Positions 15,427 through 22,192 of a stretch of 22,192 nt of DNA are shown piece by piece (within the stretch, counting starts at the first letter, position 1; each line of letters begins with the position of its first letter). Under the pieces are notes generated by a model. It searched no databases. It saw only the letters and a list, made by a program, of their open reading frames with translations, and was not told where the DNA came from. The stretch spans positions 1 to 22,192 of IMG/VR virus record IMGVR_UViG_3300036820_000649; one strand, written 5' to 3'. Source of the stretch: a virus. The translations under genes and the position numbers were made by a program.

Positions 15427-16245
15427 TCAGACTGTGAAATCTGCCGCATTAATCAGGAGGTCACCGAACAGCATCGCGGGCTGCGACGCTGTCAGCATGG
15501 TGGGATATTCAACGCGATAGAGAAGATCGCGGCGGTACAGCAGTGCGTTTTCAGACTGATCGAGTACGGCCGTTCCGTAATAGGTCATCCTGGCCAACGA
15601 TCCATCGGGGAGAGAAATGAATGGAACCTGTGCCAGGCTGATGTCTATCGCAGTGGCGGAAACGTCGCGCGTCGCTGGTGTCGGACACCAGCACGTAACG
15701 CGAAAATTGAGCTCCTGTCGGCGTATTTCCTGTTGAGCCGTGGCGTCTGCAACCACACGTGCCTGCAAGATACCGACATTTGGTATAGTCAATGTGCTGC
15801 CAGATACCGTAACGATCGTGGTCGCGCGAATCGACTCGGCCAAATTGGCAGCCACTAGAGCCGGGCTGTCGCCGACCTGCGTGCGATAGCTATATCCTTG
15901 GCCAGAGATGAGGATGCCCGCGACCTGCCCCAAATCGGCAGCCCCACCAAATGTGACGTTCGCGCCTGACACGGTCACTGTCAGCGTTGGCTGAACAGGT
16001 TGGACAGACCACACTGGGGCATAACGCGTTGTCGTCCGCGCATGAGCGGTAATGCCGTGGACAGGAAAAATCGTGACATTGATCAGCCCTGCTGCCAGAT
16101 CTGCGTTCAGGGCAGATGCATTCGGCCATCCGCGATAGACACGACAGTCGGGGCCAGGCACGCTCGGTGCTCCGGTACCGTTCGGATACAGAGCGGCTGC
16201 GGCCAGCGAGACCAAAGCGGTTTCAACGTCCGATTCGTCCGCCAT
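15427..16245 (-). CDS. Probable tail terminator/tail completion protein (272 aa)
   Basis: Candidate tail terminator, based on position directly before the sheath and on two flanking parts: an N-terminal helix/strand segment (ESDVETALVSLAAAALYPNG, RVYRGWPNASALNADLAAG) and a C-terminal segment (LNFRVTCWCPTPATRDVSATAIDIS, then LLYRRDLLYRVEYPT) resembling tail-terminator folds. Between them, residues about 75-165, is an inserted beta-rich part (LTVTVSGANVTFGGAADLGQ, GILISGQGYSYRTQVGD, VSGSTLTIPN), perhaps surface exposed. ATG 16245 overlaps the previous TGA as TGATG. The frame is open to 16278 but that start would lie inside the previous gene. Placement in the neck is inferred. Confidence 0.6.
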   Translation of the reverse strand: MADESDVETALVSLAAAALYPNGTGAPSVPGPDCRVYRGWPNASALNADLAAGLINVTIFPVHGITAHARTTTRYAPVWSVQPVQPTLTVTVSGANVTFGGAADLGQVAGILISGQGYSYRTQVGDSPALVAANLAESIRATTIVTVSGSTLTIPNVGILQARVVADATAQQEIRRQELNFRVTCWCPTPATRDVSATAIDISLAQVPFISLPDGSLARMTYYGTAVLDQSENALLYRRDLLYRVEYPTMLTASQPAMLFGDLLINAADFTV

Positions 16246-16889
16246 CAGGTTGTCGCCTGTTTCACACTCAACCGCCAACCGAGATCCGACAGCTCAGCCG
16301 CCGCGACCACGGCGTTGCGCCCAAGGTCATCGGTCATGATGTCGGCCAACTGCAACGTGACGCCCGGGATCGCTGGCAGCAGAACCGTCCAGTATGGGAC
16401 GGACGCATCGCTGGGAAGATCTGCTGTCGGAGTACCGCCTCCTGACGCGCCGATGATGTTGGCAGGCCAGTTGTTGAGCAGTGGAGTGTTAGTGGCCGCG
16501 GTGGTTCCACCATAAGTATTCACGCCGCTGCTAGACGGTGCTGCCGGACGTGCAAGCGACACAACCCGCGTGGCGCGTACACAAAGGACGGGCAACAATG
16601 CCTGCTGGGCAGCAACAAACCACGTGCCGCCAGCCTGCACGAGATAATCGCCAACGCGTGTATAGGCCGCATCGAACAAGCCTTGCCACAGAGCAGCGCC
16701 GTATCCGTTGGCCCGCGTGAACGAGCCATCGGGGGGCGTAAACACCGCGTGGAGCCGTAGGTACCGGTTCACCGGGTCCAGCGGATCCAGTGGCCCTCGC
16801 GGCCGATACGCGTCGGTGGACTGTCCCAAAGATCTCGCGGCCACATTAAGGCCCCAGCGAACACGGTCCTGCAGGCGCACGGCGTCCAT
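16245..16889 (-). CDS. Neck/head-completion protein candidate (214 aa)
   Basis: I do not recognise a family. It is the second gene after the decoration-like protein and the last before the tail terminator candidate, a place normally held by head-tail connector or stopper proteins. The N-terminus (MDAVRLQDRVRWGLN) is helical, then an aromatic-rich middle (GYGAALWQGLFDAAYTRVGDYLVQAGGTWFVAAQQ) that resembles the GDYL...TWFVA strand pairs of stopper proteins, a loop rich in Ala/Pro/Ser, and a C-terminal strand set (VTLQLADIMTDDLGR...LSDLGWRLSVKQ). ATG 16889 follows the TGA (16892-16890) with no spacer. Confidence 0.55.
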   Translation of the reverse strand: MDAVRLQDRVRWGLNVAARSLGQSTDAYRPRGPLDPLDPVNRYLRLHAVFTPPDGSFTRANGYGAALWQGLFDAAYTRVGDYLVQAGGTWFVAAQQALLPVLCVRATRVVSLARPAAPSSSGVNTYGGTTAATNTPLLNNWPANIIGASGGGTPTADLPSDASVPYWTVLLPAIPGVTLQLADIMTDDLGRNAVVAAAELSDLGWRLSVKQATT

Positions 16890-17267
16890 TCACACCACCA
16901 GACTGATACCGCCATCGGTCAGCGCAGGACCCGCTGGCAGACCCAGGAAACCGCACAGGCGGCGACGCCAATCATCAAACAGCCGGATGCGATCCCGTGT
17001 CTCGTCGTGATTGTGGGTCCACACCGCGGCCTGTTCGGTGTCGAGGTTCTCCGCGGAGCGAGGCACTGCCGCCTCGAGTCCCCGCAGCGTGATCAGATAA
17101 CGGGAAACGACAGCGGTTTCCGCGTCCGACAGGTTGTTCATGCGAAATTCCAGCAACCCATACACTTGGTAGAAGCGCCATGTTTGGAAGCCGACTGGCG
17201 CCGCCCCATAAGCCGGATAACCGCAGAACCTGCGGATGTCCGTCTTGTCTGCGTCAGTGAATGACAT
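16890..17267 (-). CDS. Head-tail adaptor candidate (125 aa)
   Basis: Small, mainly helical protein (SFTDADKTDIRRFCGYPAYG at the start, DAETAVVSRYLITLRGLEAAVPRS, IRLFDDWRRRLCGFLGLPAG near the end). Size, helical content and position two genes after the major capsid suit the adaptor that binds the portal ring, but sequence alone does not prove it. The start ATG 17267 overlaps the previous TGA as TGATG; an adjacent GTG at 17270 is the alternative. No clear Shine-Dalgarno, so coupling is likely. Confidence 0.6.
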   Translation of the reverse strand: MSFTDADKTDIRRFCGYPAYGAAPVGFQTWRFYQVYGLLEFRMNNLSDAETAVVSRYLITLRGLEAAVPRSAENLDTEQAAVWTHNHDETRDRIRLFDDWRRRLCGFLGLPAGPALTDGGISLVV

Positions 17268-17575
17268 CACAGGAACGAGCCGTCACCACGCGTGAACAGC
17301 ACCGCGCCGCTGCCCGATGCCAGCAAAGCGGCCGCGTAACAGATTAGGCTGTTGACGGCCAAAATCGCCCGCGTATTCGGAAGAACCGGCATATCGGCCG
17401 ACGAAGCAGCGACTGACGGATCGGCACCAAACCGCACATAGGCGAGTGCGCTTGTGGTGTTGGTAGCAACGACCGTATCCCCTCCCCCCGCCAACTGCAC
17501 GCTGGCGGAGGTCGTGGTTGCATTGATCGACACCGTCCCGGTGGGACGGAATGGGGTAACAGATCCGATCGCCAT
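17267..17575 (-). CDS. Small beta-rich head protein, decoration-like (102 aa)
   Basis: Short protein following the major capsid. It is strand-rich with Thr/Ser/Ala repeats (TVSINATTTSASVQLAGGGDTVVATNTTSALAYVRFGAD...VLPNTRAILAVNS), which resembles capsid decoration or fibre-head proteins that appear in this position in many alphaproteobacterial phages. No signal peptide, no clear membrane segment. The Shine-Dalgarno (GGGAAG) is distant from ATG 17575. Decoration is a guess from position and composition. Confidence 0.6.
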   Translation of the reverse strand: MAIGSVTPFRPTGTVSINATTTSASVQLAGGGDTVVATNTTSALAYVRFGADPSVAASSADMPVLPNTRAILAVNSLICYAAALLASGSGAVLFTRGDGSFL

Positions 17576-17596
17576 GACTGTGCTACTTCCCGTCGC

Positions 17597-18919
17597 TCAA
17601 CCGATGTGCTCGACCATGACCGCACGCTTGAAGGCAGCGTTGGTCGCGGTGGGAATAGTGGTCGAGTTGGTGGTGGTGTCCGACGGCGCGCAATAGCCGC
17701 CGATCCAATACCAGGACTGCGCAATGATCTGCTGCAAGCGGTCGATCGGCTCACGCGTGACCATGGCGATCCCGTCCACCATCGAGACAATCGAGTCGGC
17801 CGGCGCCACGTCGTGCGCTGCCATGCCGGCGAAGGCTCCTTCGATGAGCGCCCCCTGACCGCAAATAATCGGGCGGCGAATAAGCAAGCCAGCGAGAGTC
17901 GGGTGTGACTGCACGAACGCCTCGGTCGTGGGCATGAAGCGCAAGCCGAGAAAATCGTTGGTCAACCCTTTGCGGAACACCTGGTTCGCGGAGGTCGCGC
18001 CCTGGAACAACTGCTTGAAGTCGGGATCGGCGAACAACTGGCGTGCCGACACCGGGTCGAGATAGCAGTTATAGGCACCATCAATATCGGGCACCGCATT
18101 GATGCGCAGCTTCGACACCGCATCCAGCAGGTTGGACATCGTCAGCGTGTCGCCTGCCAGCAGAGCGGAGGTTGCACTTCGCTGAGACGGTCGAACAATG
18201 ACGGACGCGTTGGCGGCAACGACCGCGTTGCCGGCAGTGCCATCACTCACGATGACATTACCGGAGAACGTCAACACGCCCGAAACACCGCTCGGCGCTG
18301 TCGATACGTTGGTGGTATCAGCGGTGGCCGCGACCAACGTGTATGCGTCGGCGCCAACGGTTACCGTCAGCGGATTGCTGCTGCTCACCAGCTGCTGCAC
18401 ACCATTCACGAATGCCATCTGAAATCCGCGAATATCGTCGACCGCCACAGCCGGACCCGCGCTCGTCAGCGTTGTTCGAACGCGCGTGTTGCCGCCAAAA
18501 TAGGAGTTGAACAATGCGTTGCGAGCCAGCTCATCCAGGCTGCGCGCCGCCTGCTCCCCGTTCACATAGGCGTTCTGCAGGAACTGGGAGGCAATACCGA
18601 CGCGGCTGGTGACCATGTTCAGATCAGTCGTCGCCGCGTAATGATTGATCGTGATGGTGTATTGCTCGACACCCCAGTTCGTGGGTGACAAACCGTTGTC
18701 GAAGTTCGTGTTGGTGGCCGGGGCCAGGGGCGTGGTTACGCTCGGCTTGAGACCGGCACGGGTCTTGGTCAGCGTCTCGCCGATACCCACGGCAATCTGC
18801 GCGCGATCGGCGCAGGCACGATACCCGAGCCGTGAGCGGAGCGCCTGCATGAATTCACGCTCCAGGAAGCCTTGCTGAATGATCTGCTGCAAGGCGGCAG
18901 GAAAATTTTGAATGCCCAT
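17597..18919 (-). CDS. Major capsid protein with an inserted beta-rich domain (440 aa)
   Basis: HK97-fold coat protein, by position after the scaffold and by pattern: an N-terminal arm with Q-rich helix (FPAALQQIIQQGFLEREFMQALRS), a conserved capsid core (VEQYTITINHYAATTDLNMV, AYVNGEQAARSLDELARNALFNSYFGG), and a C-terminal block (LLDAVSKLRINAVPDIDGAYNCYLDPVSARQLFADPDF...LGLRFMPTTEAF, closing with REPIDRLQQIIAQSWYWIGGYC) similar to N4 gp56-type coat proteins. Residues about 182-248 form an extra beta-rich stretch (LTVTVGADAYTLVAATADTT...GVLTFSGNVIVSDGTAGNAVV) interrupting the core, probably an outward I-domain. GAGG lies about 10 nt before ATG 18919. Confidence 0.85.
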   Translation of the reverse strand: MGIQNFPAALQQIIQQGFLEREFMQALRSRLGYRACADRAQIAVGIGETLTKTRAGLKPSVTTPLAPATNTNFDNGLSPTNWGVEQYTITINHYAATTDLNMVTSRVGIASQFLQNAYVNGEQAARSLDELARNALFNSYFGGNTRVRTTLTSAGPAVAVDDIRGFQMAFVNGVQQLVSSSNPLTVTVGADAYTLVAATADTTNVSTAPSGVSGVLTFSGNVIVSDGTAGNAVVAANASVIVRPSQRSATSALLAGDTLTMSNLLDAVSKLRINAVPDIDGAYNCYLDPVSARQLFADPDFKQLFQGATSANQVFRKGLTNDFLGLRFMPTTEAFVQSHPTLAGLLIRRPIICGQGALIEGAFAGMAAHDVAPADSIVSMVDGIAMVTREPIDRLQQIIAQSWYWIGGYCAPSDTTTNSTTIPTATNAAFKRAVMVEHIG

Positions 18920-18954
18920 CTACAGGAATCCCTCAATCAATTGATGTGAATGGC

Positions 18955-18968
18955 GCCGAACCGTCGGC
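18955..18968 (-). other. Small hairpin between scaffold and capsid genes
   Basis: In the 69-bp gap before the capsid gene the minus strand contains GCCGA-CGGT-TCGGC, a perfect 5-bp stem with a 4-nt loop. No T-run follows, so it is not a classical terminator. It could tune capsid versus scaffold yield, or be chance. Confidence 0.3.
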
Positions 18969-18988
18969 TCGACGCAGTCGCGGCGCGC

Positions 18989-19399
18989 TCAGTCCCGGTT
19001 CCGCAGCAGGGCCTCGCGGGCCGCGCGATATTCGGCGTCGGTCATTTCGGTCGCGAGTTTTTGGCGCGGCGGATGCGCGGGAGGTGGCATCGATGCACTG
19101 GAAGACGAGCCCCCGCCAAACAGCCAAGGCTTGGCCTTTTTCAGATGGAGCATGAGATCGTACGCGCCCTCGACTTCGCCTTCGGACGTCAACTTGACCT
19201 TTGTCGTGTCGATAAGCTTCAAGCCATCCAAGTCGACCATGCCGGCGCGTACCGCTTCGGCCTTCAGCTCCGCCTTGATCAGGCGCGATTCCGCGAGAAG
19301 TTGCACCTCGCTGAGCTGACGTTCCAGTGCTTCCGCACGGGCCCGTAGATCGGACAGTTGATCGTCTGCCGTCGTCGGCGCGACCGTATCGTCTGACAT
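18989..19399 (-). CDS. Capsid scaffold protein, GP20-like (136 aa)
   Basis: Internal scaffold for procapsid assembly. Residues 12-50 form a charged coiled coil (DLRARAEALERQLSEVQ, then SRLIKAELKAEAVRAG), followed by VDLDGLKLIDTTKVKL and LMLHLKKAKPWLF (residues 82-94), the order seen in phage GP20-type scaffolds, where a helical segment precedes a K.P.LF motif. A Ser/Pro linker and a basic C-terminal helix (TDAEYRAAREALLRNRD) complete it. The helix is the likely capsid-binding end. ATG 19399 overlaps the portal TAA (TAATG). It is small for a scaffold and lies directly between portal and coat. Confidence 0.75.
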   Translation of the reverse strand: MSDDTVAPTTADDQLSDLRARAEALERQLSEVQLLAESRLIKAELKAEAVRAGMVDLDGLKLIDTTKVKLTSEGEVEGAYDLMLHLKKAKPWLFGGGSSSSASMPPPAHPPRQKLATEMTDAEYRAAREALLRNRD

Positions 19400-20817
19400 T
19401 AAGCCTCCGAATTGTTCTGCAAATCGTTGTCAATCCGCGCCAGCTCCGCGGACACATCTTCTATGTCGTAGGTATCGGCGATGGCCTTCACCGCCGTTTC
19501 GCGACTGATCTGTGCCGCTGCCGCAAGAGTTGAAAGTGTCTGGGCATCTTTCTGCCGGTCGTCGGCGGTTGCCGGATACCAATGCGGCCACTTCAGGGTC
19601 AGGCGCGCCGTTGGATCGAGGTCCGCGATCGGTTGTCCCATCACACTCAGCGGATAAAGCTCAGCCGCCCGCAGGACCATTCGGGCCATGCTGAGCAGCG
19701 CCCCTTCGCCGTAACTGATGCGTAGATTATCAGCGAGCCAGATCAGGCCCTGGTTCATCAGTTCGAGCGCACGACCGGACTGTGCCGCCGTGAGACGATC
19801 CGCGTTCGCACGATTGCCGTGCACGCTTTCCAGTGCCATTTCGCGCAGCGTGCGCACGTAATCGATCACCGCGGCCGACGCCGTGCCACCAATCTCCAGC
19901 AGCTTTGCATCGCCGTTTTCACTCACGACGAGGGCGTTGCCGGCGCCCTTGATGATCTCGGTGTCGGTGGTCGCCGGCTCCTTGATCAGTAGCGTGGGGT
20001 CGCTGCTGTATTTCAGGCCGCGGCCGGCCTGGCTGAGCTGATAGTCGATTTCAATCTGCGTTTCGATCGCGGCTCGGAATGTGCAAGCACCATCAATGGG
20101 ATCGCCGGTCGCTGACGCCCCAGGAAGGTTCCGGATCCATACCAACGGGACGAACCCCAGCCCGTGATGCACGCTCCGAGCCTCATCGACCACCGGATTT
20201 TCCGGCTGCGAAACCAGGCTCGGATCGTACCAAATCTCATCCTGCGCATCCCAGCGCCGCATGAACCAGTAGTCGGAATCGAGCTGCGCGATTTCATAGC
20301 CGCTCGTTGCCAGGATAGACCCAGGGACCTTGTACTTCTCGGTCACACTGACAAGTGTATCTGGCGACGTTGTGTCCCAGGCCGGGGTCAGGAACACCGT
20401 GTCGATGACGTCGAAGAAGACGCGGCCCCGCAGCACGCGCAAGAGAATGGCAACAGATCCAATGGCACCACGCAAGGCCGCATCGACCATCACCTGGTTG
20501 AGTCGCGATTCCTTGACGATGTCCACGAGAACAGCTGCAACATCGCGGTCCGCTGAATCGATCGTGGGGAAATGCCCCTCGCTGAACAGCAGAGACACGC
20601 TGTCTTCGACAACCACACGACAAAGAGCGTATCGCACGCTCGGGCGCCGGTTGCGCAGTGGGATGTATTCGCCCCCTGCGGTTCTCTCCTCATGAAACTG
20701 GTAGGGCAAGACGTCGTAGAATGTACCGTTCAAGACCCGACGCAGGATATCCAGCGCGCGCGTGCGCGGCGAATAGTCGATGTCCCGAGGGATCAAATTA
20801 CAGATGGTGTCGAACAT
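19399..20817 (-). CDS. Portal protein, SPP1 gp6-like (472 aa)
   Basis: Dodecameric channel at the capsid vertex through which the terminase pumps DNA. The order of elements matches SPP1 gp6-type portals: an N-terminal segment with YRPR-like arginines (RALDILRRVLNGTFYD), a stem region (VVVEDSVSLLFSEGHFPTI), a clip domain (FFDVIDTVFLTPAWDTTSPDTLVSVTEKYKV, YWFMRRWDAQDEIWY), and a C-terminal helix set with LTAAQSGRALELMNQGLIWLADNLR near residues 340-365, the family hallmark. Length is normal. ATG 20817 lies 46 nt after the terminase TAA (20866-20864), with only a loose GGAA as Shine-Dalgarno. Confidence 0.88.
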   Translation of the reverse strand: MFDTICNLIPRDIDYSPRTRALDILRRVLNGTFYDVLPYQFHEERTAGGEYIPLRNRRPSVRYALCRVVVEDSVSLLFSEGHFPTIDSADRDVAAVLVDIVKESRLNQVMVDAALRGAIGSVAILLRVLRGRVFFDVIDTVFLTPAWDTTSPDTLVSVTEKYKVPGSILATSGYEIAQLDSDYWFMRRWDAQDEIWYDPSLVSQPENPVVDEARSVHHGLGFVPLVWIRNLPGASATGDPIDGACTFRAAIETQIEIDYQLSQAGRGLKYSSDPTLLIKEPATTDTEIIKGAGNALVVSENGDAKLLEIGGTASAAVIDYVRTLREMALESVHGNRANADRLTAAQSGRALELMNQGLIWLADNLRISYGEGALLSMARMVLRAAELYPLSVMGQPIADLDPTARLTLKWPHWYPATADDRQKDAQTLSTLAAAAQISRETAVKAIADTYDIEDVSAELARIDNDLQNNSEA

Positions 20818-20863
20818 TGCGTTCCAATCGCAACCATTCAGATGGTTGGTGCGTAACGGTCGA

Positions 20864-22192
20864 TTAGCGGGAAAGGAATGGCAGGTTGAGATGGCGCGCC
20901 GGGGCGTCCGTGCTGGTCAGCATCGAAAACGCCCGCGACAGCGCATCCACTTGATCGTCCTTGCGACTGTTCGGAAAATCTCGGAGTTCCTCGAGAAAGG
21001 TATGATTCCACGTGGCACGCACGACGCAGAAGTTCCGTGCCTCGATCTGCGAGGCTACCGGCATCACGCGCGTTGTCTTCGCCCCGGTTTCAGGCGACGA
21101 TTTGACACGATAACCGCGGAGTACGTTGGAGAGAAAGGCAATCTGCGTCTTGCCTGCCTGACCTGGGTCTTCGGGCAAGCCGACCGGAACCGCAATGCCG
21201 TCCCGCCTGGCCGTCGCGGCAATCGTTTCGGTCACCTCGTGCGGACTGCCACGCACCCTCACCACGTCAAGAACCACATATCGACCCTGCGGTTCAGCCT
21301 GCAGTTTGATTCCGACCGTCCAATCCGGGTCGCTACTGCCGTCTGCGACCGTCGCCGCGAGGTCCCAGGCTCGCACGGTGTGCCCCGAATTCAAGGCCGG
21401 CGGATCATCCAACGTGTCGATGCAATTCGTGCGAATAATACCACCATTCGTTGGCTTCGGAGCTTGCTGGAACATGGCATTCCAAACACGCTCGCCAACC
21501 GAAGTACGCTTCCGTTCCAGATTCGATTCGCTCTCCCACTCAGGCCACAGCGGCGTATCGTCGTCGCGGCCGAGTGGATCATCCGCTTCCGCCAACGCGG
21601 GCAGTCGAAGGATACGCCACTGAGTGGCCTCGCGTTCCTGTAACCGCCCGGCGATGTCGTCCTCGTGCCAACGTGTCATCACCAAAACGACACGACCGCC
21701 TGGCTTCAGGCGAGTCATCAGCTCGGACCGATACCAGTTCCACAGTCCCTCGCGCAGCCGGGCATTGCTGACGTCCGACACTGTCTTGATCGGATCGTCG
21801 ATCAGCGCCAGATCGGCCCGGTGTCCGGTGATCGGTCCATGCACACCCGAGGCGAAGTATTCGCCACGATCGCTGGTTTGCCAGCGCCCGCTCGCGCGGT
21901 TACCGAGGGCCAGGTCATACCCCAGGCGGACGGCCTGATCGGCCACCAGATTGCGGGCCTGGCGTCCGAAATGATCGGCCAGACTGGCAGTATGTGACAC
22001 CATAATAATGGAACTGGCTGGATGCTGGGTAAACCACCAGACAGGAAAGTATATTGAACTATAGATCGATTTTGCTGAACCAGGCGGCATCAGGATCATC
22101 AGCCGATCGATTGTGCCATCGCTGATTGCCTGTAATTGTTCCAGGAGCAGTTGGTGGTGTGGTGCGGGCTTCCGGCCCTCGAGATGCAGCAT
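20864..22192 (-). CDS. Terminase large subunit (442 aa visible, N-terminus probably missing)
   Basis: DNA-packaging motor ATPase and nuclease. Visible motifs in order: adenine-side HH (12-13), Walker A MPPGSAKS (35-42), Walker B LALIDD (128-133), the coupling-type VMTRWHEDD (171-179), then an RNase H-like nuclease with AWDLAAT (D277), VVLDVVR (D309) and KDDQVDALSRAF (411-422). The ATG falls exactly on the window edge, and related enzymes have tens of residues before the HH motif, so this Met may be internal and the gene probably starts outside the window. The 46-nt spacer to the portal is the largest in the head module. Confidence 0.93.
   Translation of the reverse strand: MLHLEGRKPAPHHQLLLEQLQAISDGTIDRLMILMPPGSAKSIYSSIYFPVWWFTQHPASSIIMVSHTASLADHFGRQARNLVADQAVRLGYDLALGNRASGRWQTSDRGEYFASGVHGPITGHRADLALIDDPIKTVSDVSNARLREGLWNWYRSELMTRLKPGGRVVLVMTRWHEDDIAGRLQEREATQWRILRLPALAEADDPLGRDDDTPLWPEWESESNLERKRTSVGERVWNAMFQQAPKPTNGGIIRTNCIDTLDDPPALNSGHTVRAWDLAATVADGSSDPDWTVGIKLQAEPQGRYVVLDVVRVRGSPHEVTETIAATARRDGIAVPVGLPEDPGQAGKTQIAFLSNVLRGYRVKSSPETGAKTTRVMPVASQIEARNFCVVRATWNHTFLEELRDFPNSRKDDQVDALSRAFSMLTSTDAPARHLNLPFLSR

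Noticed and set aside
18955-18968. Hairpin considered as a rho-independent terminator
   Set aside because: The stem is only 5 bp and no T-run follows on the transcribed strand.
20780-21643. 287-codon open frame on the plus strand
   Set aside because: Antisense to the terminase and portal genes, with arginine-rich composition and no family features.

Overview
The window is the structural (virion) half of a contractile-tailed phage or prophage. All credible genes lie on the minus strand, so transcription runs from the right edge to the left edge. Base composition is moderately GC-rich. The protein flavour (GSAKS-type terminase, the tail sheath and tube, a gpI-like protein with a glycine-rich insert, paired fibres sharing an MPTI N-terminus) suggests an alphaproteobacterial host, probably Acetobacteraceae or Rhodospirillales. 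That host call is an inference from sequence style, not from a search. No integrase, regulator, lysis, replication, tRNA or host gene is present, so I cannot tell a prophage from a free phage genome.

Layout in transcription order. Head module (22192 to about 16245): terminase large subunit (running to the window edge), SPP1 gp6-like portal, a small GP20-like scaffold, major capsid protein with an inserted beta-rich region, then three small head-completion or neck candidates. There is no recognisable prohead protease. Tail module (16245 to about 8464): a probable tail terminator, a 49-residue protein, tail sheath, tail tube, a tail assembly chaperone with a -1 frameshift extension, an unknown 120-residue protein, an unusually short and low-complexity tape-measure candidate, and a P2-like set gpU, gpX (LysM), gpD, gpV, gpW/gp25. 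Baseplate and host-recognition module (8460 to 1): baseplate J, gpI-like protein, a fibre with a glycine-rich tip, a 39-residue protein, a fibre-tail adaptor, a 911-residue repeat-rich fibre, a 622-residue fibre with two fibronectin type III domains, and the first 11 codons of another gene.

Genes are packed almost without spacers. Many junctions are stop/start overlaps (TGATG, TAATG, ATGA, GTGA), which points to translational coupling along one long late transcript. No convincing promoter or rho-independent terminator is visible.

The observations most worth following are these: a GGGAAAC slippery heptamer placed directly on the stop codon of the tail chaperone, giving a 172-residue G-GT style product; the very short, Pro/Ser/Ala-rich tape-measure candidate; a gpU-like gene whose conserved-looking N-terminus begins upstream of any ATG, GTG or TTG; two very small genes (49 and 39 codons) that fill gaps exactly; and two tandem paralogous fibres with diverged tips, one carrying a near-identical 99-bp repeat array. 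I do not see evidence for a defence system or other non-virion system here.
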